From NCBI GenBank assembly GCA_003148945.1, contig QGGY01000001.1, positions 62,001-126,000 of the forward strand: a stretch of 64,000 bases of DNA, read 5' to 3'. Below the pieces are notes generated by a model. The model was given only the letters and a program-made list of their open reading frames with translations, made no database searches and was not told where the DNA came from. Of this stretch, positions 61,021-64,000 are shown one piece after another; positions within the stretch are counted from its first letter, which is position 1; each line of letters begins with the position of its first letter. The DNA comes from Murimonas intestini (lineage in GTDB: Bacteria; Bacillota; Clostridia; Lachnospirales; Lachnospiraceae). The position numbers and the translations under genes were made by a program.

Positions 61021-61836
61021 ATGGATAAGATTAAGATAAAAGATCTGGAAGTATTCTGCAACCATGGTGTTTATAAAGAAGAGACAGTGCTGGGACAAAA
61101 ATTTGTAGTAAACCTGACTATGTTTACAGAGATGAGAAGGGCTGGAAAGACAGATGACCTGGAATATTCTGTGGACTATGGGAATGTCAGCCAGTTTATA
61201 ACTGATTTCATGAAAAAAAATACGTTCAAACTCATAGAAGCTGTGGCGGAAAGCCTTGCGGAGGAGCTTTTGCTCCACTATCCTCTTGTGAAAAAGGTCA
61301 GGCTGGAGGTAAAGAAGCCCTGGGCGCCTGTACATCTGCCCCTGGACACTGTCTCAGTGGAGATAGAGAGGGGATGGCATATGGCATATATAGCCATCGG
61401 GTCTAATATGGGAGATAAAGAGGCATACCTCAATAAGGCGGTAGAGTCCCTTAAAATGCTTCATGGCTGTGAAGTGTTAAAAGTTTCTGATTATATTGTC
61501 ACAGAACCATATGGAGGTGTGGAGCAGGATGAGTTTTTAAACGGAGCCCTGCTTCTGAAAACATTATTTACTCCTTATGAACTGCTGGATGAGCTGCACG
61601 TGATTGAACAGTCTGCAGGACGGGAACGGATTGTACACTGGGGCCCCAGGACACTTGACCTGGATATCCTTTTTTATGATGATATGATACTGGATACAGA
61701 AGAACTGACTATCCCCCATGCTGAGATTGCGCTGCGTGATTTTGTGCTGGAACCAATGGATCAGATAGCGCCGTGCTTCAGGCATCCTGTTTTAAATAAA
61801 ACGATACGCCAGTTGAGGAGAGAGTTAAATGGCTGA
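61021..61836 (+). CDS. folK: FolB-FolK fusion: dihydroneopterin aldolase / HPPK
   Basis: 271 residues with two catalytic domains. Residues 1-118 are FolB (dihydroneopterin aldolase: LEVFCNHGVYKEE, with K in VRLEVKKPWAP). Residues 121-271 are FolK (hydroxymethyl-dihydropterin pyrophosphokinase: AYIAIGSNMGDKEAYL and WGPRTLDLDILFYDD). Fused FolBK supplies the two steps before FolP. The ATG at 61021 was chosen as the first Met after the folP stop. It overlaps pheA by 8 bp. Confidence 0.93.
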   Translation: MDKIKIKDLEVFCNHGVYKEETVLGQKFVVNLTMFTEMRRAGKTDDLEYSVDYGNVSQFITDFMKKNTFKLIEAVAESLAEELLLHYPLVKKVRLEVKKPWAPVHLPLDTVSVEIERGWHMAYIAIGSNMGDKEAYLNKAVESLKMLHGCEVLKVSDYIVTEPYGGVEQDEFLNGALLLKTLFTPYELLDELHVIEQSAGRERIVHWGPRTLDLDILFYDDMILDTEELTIPHAEIALRDFVLEPMDQIAPCFRHPVLNKTIRQLRRELNG

Positions 61837-62959
61837 TTTAAAAGATCTGAGAGAGAAAATAGATGCGATAGATAAAGAGATAGTCCGGCTTTTTGAAGAG
61901 CGTATGGACATATCCAGGCAGGTAGCTGAATATAAGATAGGCGCCGGCAGGAAGGTATTTGATAAAGAGAGAGAGAAGGCAAAGATAGAAGCAGTCAAGG
62001 CCATGGCCCACAATGAGTTTAACAGGCATGGCGTGGAGGAGCTCTTTGCACAGATCATGGCTATGAGCCGCAAGCTGCAGTATCAGCTGCTTGCCAAGAA
62101 CGGGGTGGCCGGGCGCCTCCCCTTTATCAGCGTGGAAGAGATAGAAAAAGCAGGGGTCAGGGTTGTTTTCCAGGGTGTGGAGGGAGCGTACAGCCAGCTG
62201 GCCATGAAGCAGTATTTCGGAGACGGTATCAGCTCTTTTCATGTAGAGACATGGCGTGACGCGATGGAAGCTATAGCCGAGGGTTCCGCTGATTTTGCCG
62301 TATTGCCCATAGAGAATTCCACAGCGGGAAGTGTGAATGATATGTATGACCTGCTTGTTGAATTTGAAAATTACATAGTCGGTGAGCAGATCATCAAGTG
62401 TGAGCAGACGCTCCTGGGATTGCCGGGCGCAGATACCGCTCATATTAAGACTGTATATTCCCATCCCCAGGGCCTGATGCAGTGCAGGCGGTACCTGGAG
62501 GGCCACAGGGAGTGGAAACAGGTCCCCCTCGAGAATACTGCGGTAGCAGCAAAAAAGGTATCAGAAGAAAAGGATATGAGCCAGGCAGCCATAGCGAGTA
62601 CATATGCAGGAGAGCTTTTTGGACTCTCAGTCCTTGCAGAGGGGATCTATAATGAAAAGGCTAATTCCACCCGGTTTATAATAGTGACAAACCAGAGGAT
62701 ATTCAGGGAAGATGCAGGAAAGATCAGCATCTGTTTTGAACTGCCCCATACGAGCGGATCCCTGTATAATATGCTCTCGCATTTTATCTATAATAATGTC
62801 AATATGACAAATATAGAATCCAGGCCCATACCGGGAAGAGCCTGGGAGTACAGGTTCTTTATTGATTTTGAAGGGAACTTAAATGACGGCGCTGTAAAGA
62901 ATGCTCTTCGCGGCATCAGGGAAGAAGCAATCACCATGAAAATACTTGGAAATTATTAA
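61829..62959 (+). CDS. pheA: chorismate mutase / prephenate dehydratase (P-protein)
   Basis: 376 residues. An N-terminal chorismate mutase helix bundle (LREKIDAIDKEIVRLFEERM), a prephenate dehydratase domain from about residue 110 (FQGVEGAYSQLAMKQYFG, NSTAGSVNDMYDLL), and a C-terminal ACT regulatory domain with the ESRPIPGRAWEYRFFID motif that binds phenylalanine. It makes phenylpyruvate. GAGGAGAG precedes the ATG and the gene overlaps folBK, so it is co-transcribed with the folate genes; both pathways use chorismate. Confidence 0.95.
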   Translation: MADLKDLREKIDAIDKEIVRLFEERMDISRQVAEYKIGAGRKVFDKEREKAKIEAVKAMAHNEFNRHGVEELFAQIMAMSRKLQYQLLAKNGVAGRLPFISVEEIEKAGVRVVFQGVEGAYSQLAMKQYFGDGISSFHVETWRDAMEAIAEGSADFAVLPIENSTAGSVNDMYDLLVEFENYIVGEQIIKCEQTLLGLPGADTAHIKTVYSHPQGLMQCRRYLEGHREWKQVPLENTAVAAKKVSEEKDMSQAAIASTYAGELFGLSVLAEGIYNEKANSTRFIIVTNQRIFREDAGKISICFELPHTSGSLYNMLSHFIYNNVNMTNIESRPIPGRAWEYRFFIDFEGNLNDGAVKNALRGIREEAITMKILGNY

Positions 62960-62973
62960 TATATAGAAGGAAA

Positions 62974-63025
62974 GCAGCTATCGGGCAGGCCTTGGCATGT
63001 AACTGTGAAGATGCCGGATCGCTAC
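62974..63025. repeat. degenerate relic related to the MITE family
   Basis: GCATGTAACTGTGAAG is shared with the right part of the element at 57661-57792, and both ends are recognisable but diverged (GCAGCTATCGGG, CCGGATCGCTAC). No target duplication is left. It lies in the 81-bp gap between pheA and the DUF815 gene. Confidence 0.4.
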
Positions 63026-63040
63026 AGGGGAAGAATAAGG

Positions 63041-64000
63041 ATGACCAGGATAAAGGAACTTATAGTATACAAATATTTTGAACAGGGGCAGATCCTTGAG
63101 GATATGACCTGGATCATGGACAATTACGACAATGAATACTACAATACGGAAGATGTGCAGGCTCTGTATTATGACTGCATACACGGGCTGGTGGATCTGG
63201 CCGGGACATATGGATTTGAGAAGAATCTCTGGCATAATTACCTGACCCTCCTTCTGGTGAACAATGAAAATGTATTCAGCACAGCATGTGAGATAAAGGG
63301 GGCTGTGAAGGGAAGTATCAATGAACTGGCCCTCCATGATTTTGAGATTTTTAAGGAATTATATGATTTTGATTTTACGCCGGTGGAGGAACATCTGGGA
63401 GCCAGATGTTTTCCGCTGATTTCTGATTATCAGAATGTAAATGAGAACAGCAAAATGTTCAATAAGAGGATCAGAGACAGGATCTGCACATTGAGCGTCA
63501 GGCTGGGTGAGGCAGGGGATGCTGAGGAATTCATGGAAGACTGCATCCAGTTCTACAAGGATTTCGGCGTGGGAAAACTGGGGCTTCACAAAGCTTTCAG
63601 GGTAGCTCACGATGAAGAGGGTGTCCATATTGTTCCGGTCACAAATATTGCCCATGTCCACCTGGATGATCTGGTAGGGTATGAGCTGGCTAAAAAGAAG
63701 CTCATTGAGAATACAGAGGCCTTTGTGGAGGGGCGCAAGGCAAACAACTGCCTGCTCTTTGGTGACGCGGGCACAGGAAAATCTTCCAGCATAAAGGGGA
63801 TATTAAACCAGTATTATGATAAAGGGCTGCGTATCATTGAAATCTACAAGCATCAGTTCCAGGATCTCAATGATGTGATCGCACAGATTAAAAACCGCAA
63901 TTACAGGTTTATTATTTATATGGATGATTTATCATTTGAAGAATTTGAGATAGAATATAAGTATCTGAAGGCAGTGATAGAGGGCGGCCTGGAGAAAAAG
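63041..64000 (+). CDS. DUF815-type AAA+ ATPase (3' partial)
   Basis: The frame is open from ATG at 63041 to the window end, 320 codons so far. An N-terminal helical region of about 225 residues precedes an AAA+ module with Walker A LFGDAGTGKSSS and Walker B IIYMDDLSFEEFE, matching DUF815 proteins. A purine-rich AGGGGAAG lies about seven bases upstream. It follows pheA by 81 bp. Function unknown; the ATPase is probably a chaperone or remodelling factor. Confidence 0.85.
   Translation, partial: MTRIKELIVYKYFEQGQILEDMTWIMDNYDNEYYNTEDVQALYYDCIHGLVDLAGTYGFEKNLWHNYLTLLLVNNENVFSTACEIKGAVKGSINELALHDFEIFKELYDFDFTPVEEHLGARCFPLISDYQNVNENSKMFNKRIRDRICTLSVRLGEAGDAEEFMEDCIQFYKDFGVGKLGLHKAFRVAHDEEGVHIVPVTNIAHVHLDDLVGYELAKKKLIENTEAFVEGRKANNCLLFGDAGTGKSSSIKGILNQYYDKGLRIIEIYKHQFQDLNDVIAQIKNRNYRFIIYMDDLSFEEFEIEYKYLKAVIEGGLEKK

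Noticed and set aside
1-64000. tRNA, rRNA, prophage or complete insertion sequence
   Set aside because: No cloverleaf, rRNA segment, transposase, integrase or phage structural gene was recognised by reading.

Overview
The window looks like chromosomal DNA from an anaerobic, low-to-middle GC Firmicute, most likely a Lachnospiraceae-type gut Clostridium. The basis is strong AGGAGG ribosome binding sites, TTGnnn-17-TATAAT promoters, a dgt-dnaG-rpoD macromolecular synthesis operon, pyrBI with a zinc regulatory subunit, a PPi-type phosphofructokinase and a FolB-FolK fusion. I cannot name the species from sequence alone.

Bases 1-20288 are a surface-polysaccharide locus read entirely on the + strand. 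It holds an AlgX-like acetyltransferase-fold protein (cut by the window edge), dTDP-sugar genes (rfbB, rfbA, rfbC, and a WecE-type aminotransferase further on), an ABC exporter (Wzm/Wzt with a C-terminal glycan-binding-type domain), five glycosyltransferases of GT2 or WsaF type, a GT-C-like membrane protein, an undecaprenyl-phosphate sugar-phosphate transferase and an LCP ligase. Between them a methyltransferase overlaps a kinase with a C-terminal coiled coil. Together these resemble the E. coli WbdD chain terminator split in two. glmS and an HtrA protease follow.

Bases 24135-27300 carry a ClpX-like unfoldase, an LspA-type peptidase and an RpoD-type sigma factor that is a second copy beside the one at 48007. 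Bases 27432-31292 carry a small modification cluster (WbqC-like, ATP-grasp, two SMR/EamA half-transporters, GtrB-like glycosyltransferase). A bicistronic ChrA transporter with a divergent LysR gene, gldA, an AraC regulator, a MATE pump and a YdcZ-like protein follow. Two long stretches here (35606-36360 and 37774-38082) contain no gene but several large imperfect inverted repeats.

Bases 38617-44850 hold comEA and comEC, separated by a two-component system and a GerMN lipoprotein. comEC ends inside a 63-bp tandem repeat. Then come dgt-dnaG-rpoD-trmK-nif3, a TGS-domain nucleoside kinase, a solitary UroD-family methyltransferase, PPi-PFK, pyrBI, a PH-domain protein and a small membrane protein. 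The folate operon folC-folE-HD-folP-folBK runs into pheA, and the window ends in a DUF815-type ATPase.

Two non-coding elements at 56462-56603 and 57661-57792 have related terminal inverted repeats and perfect 8-bp target duplications, so they form a MITE family. One lies between two divergent promoters and the other in the transcribed leader of the folate operon. The most interesting leads are the split WbdD-like terminator, the MITE family, the HD protein in the folate operon, the second RpoD and the 63-bp repeat at the comEC end.
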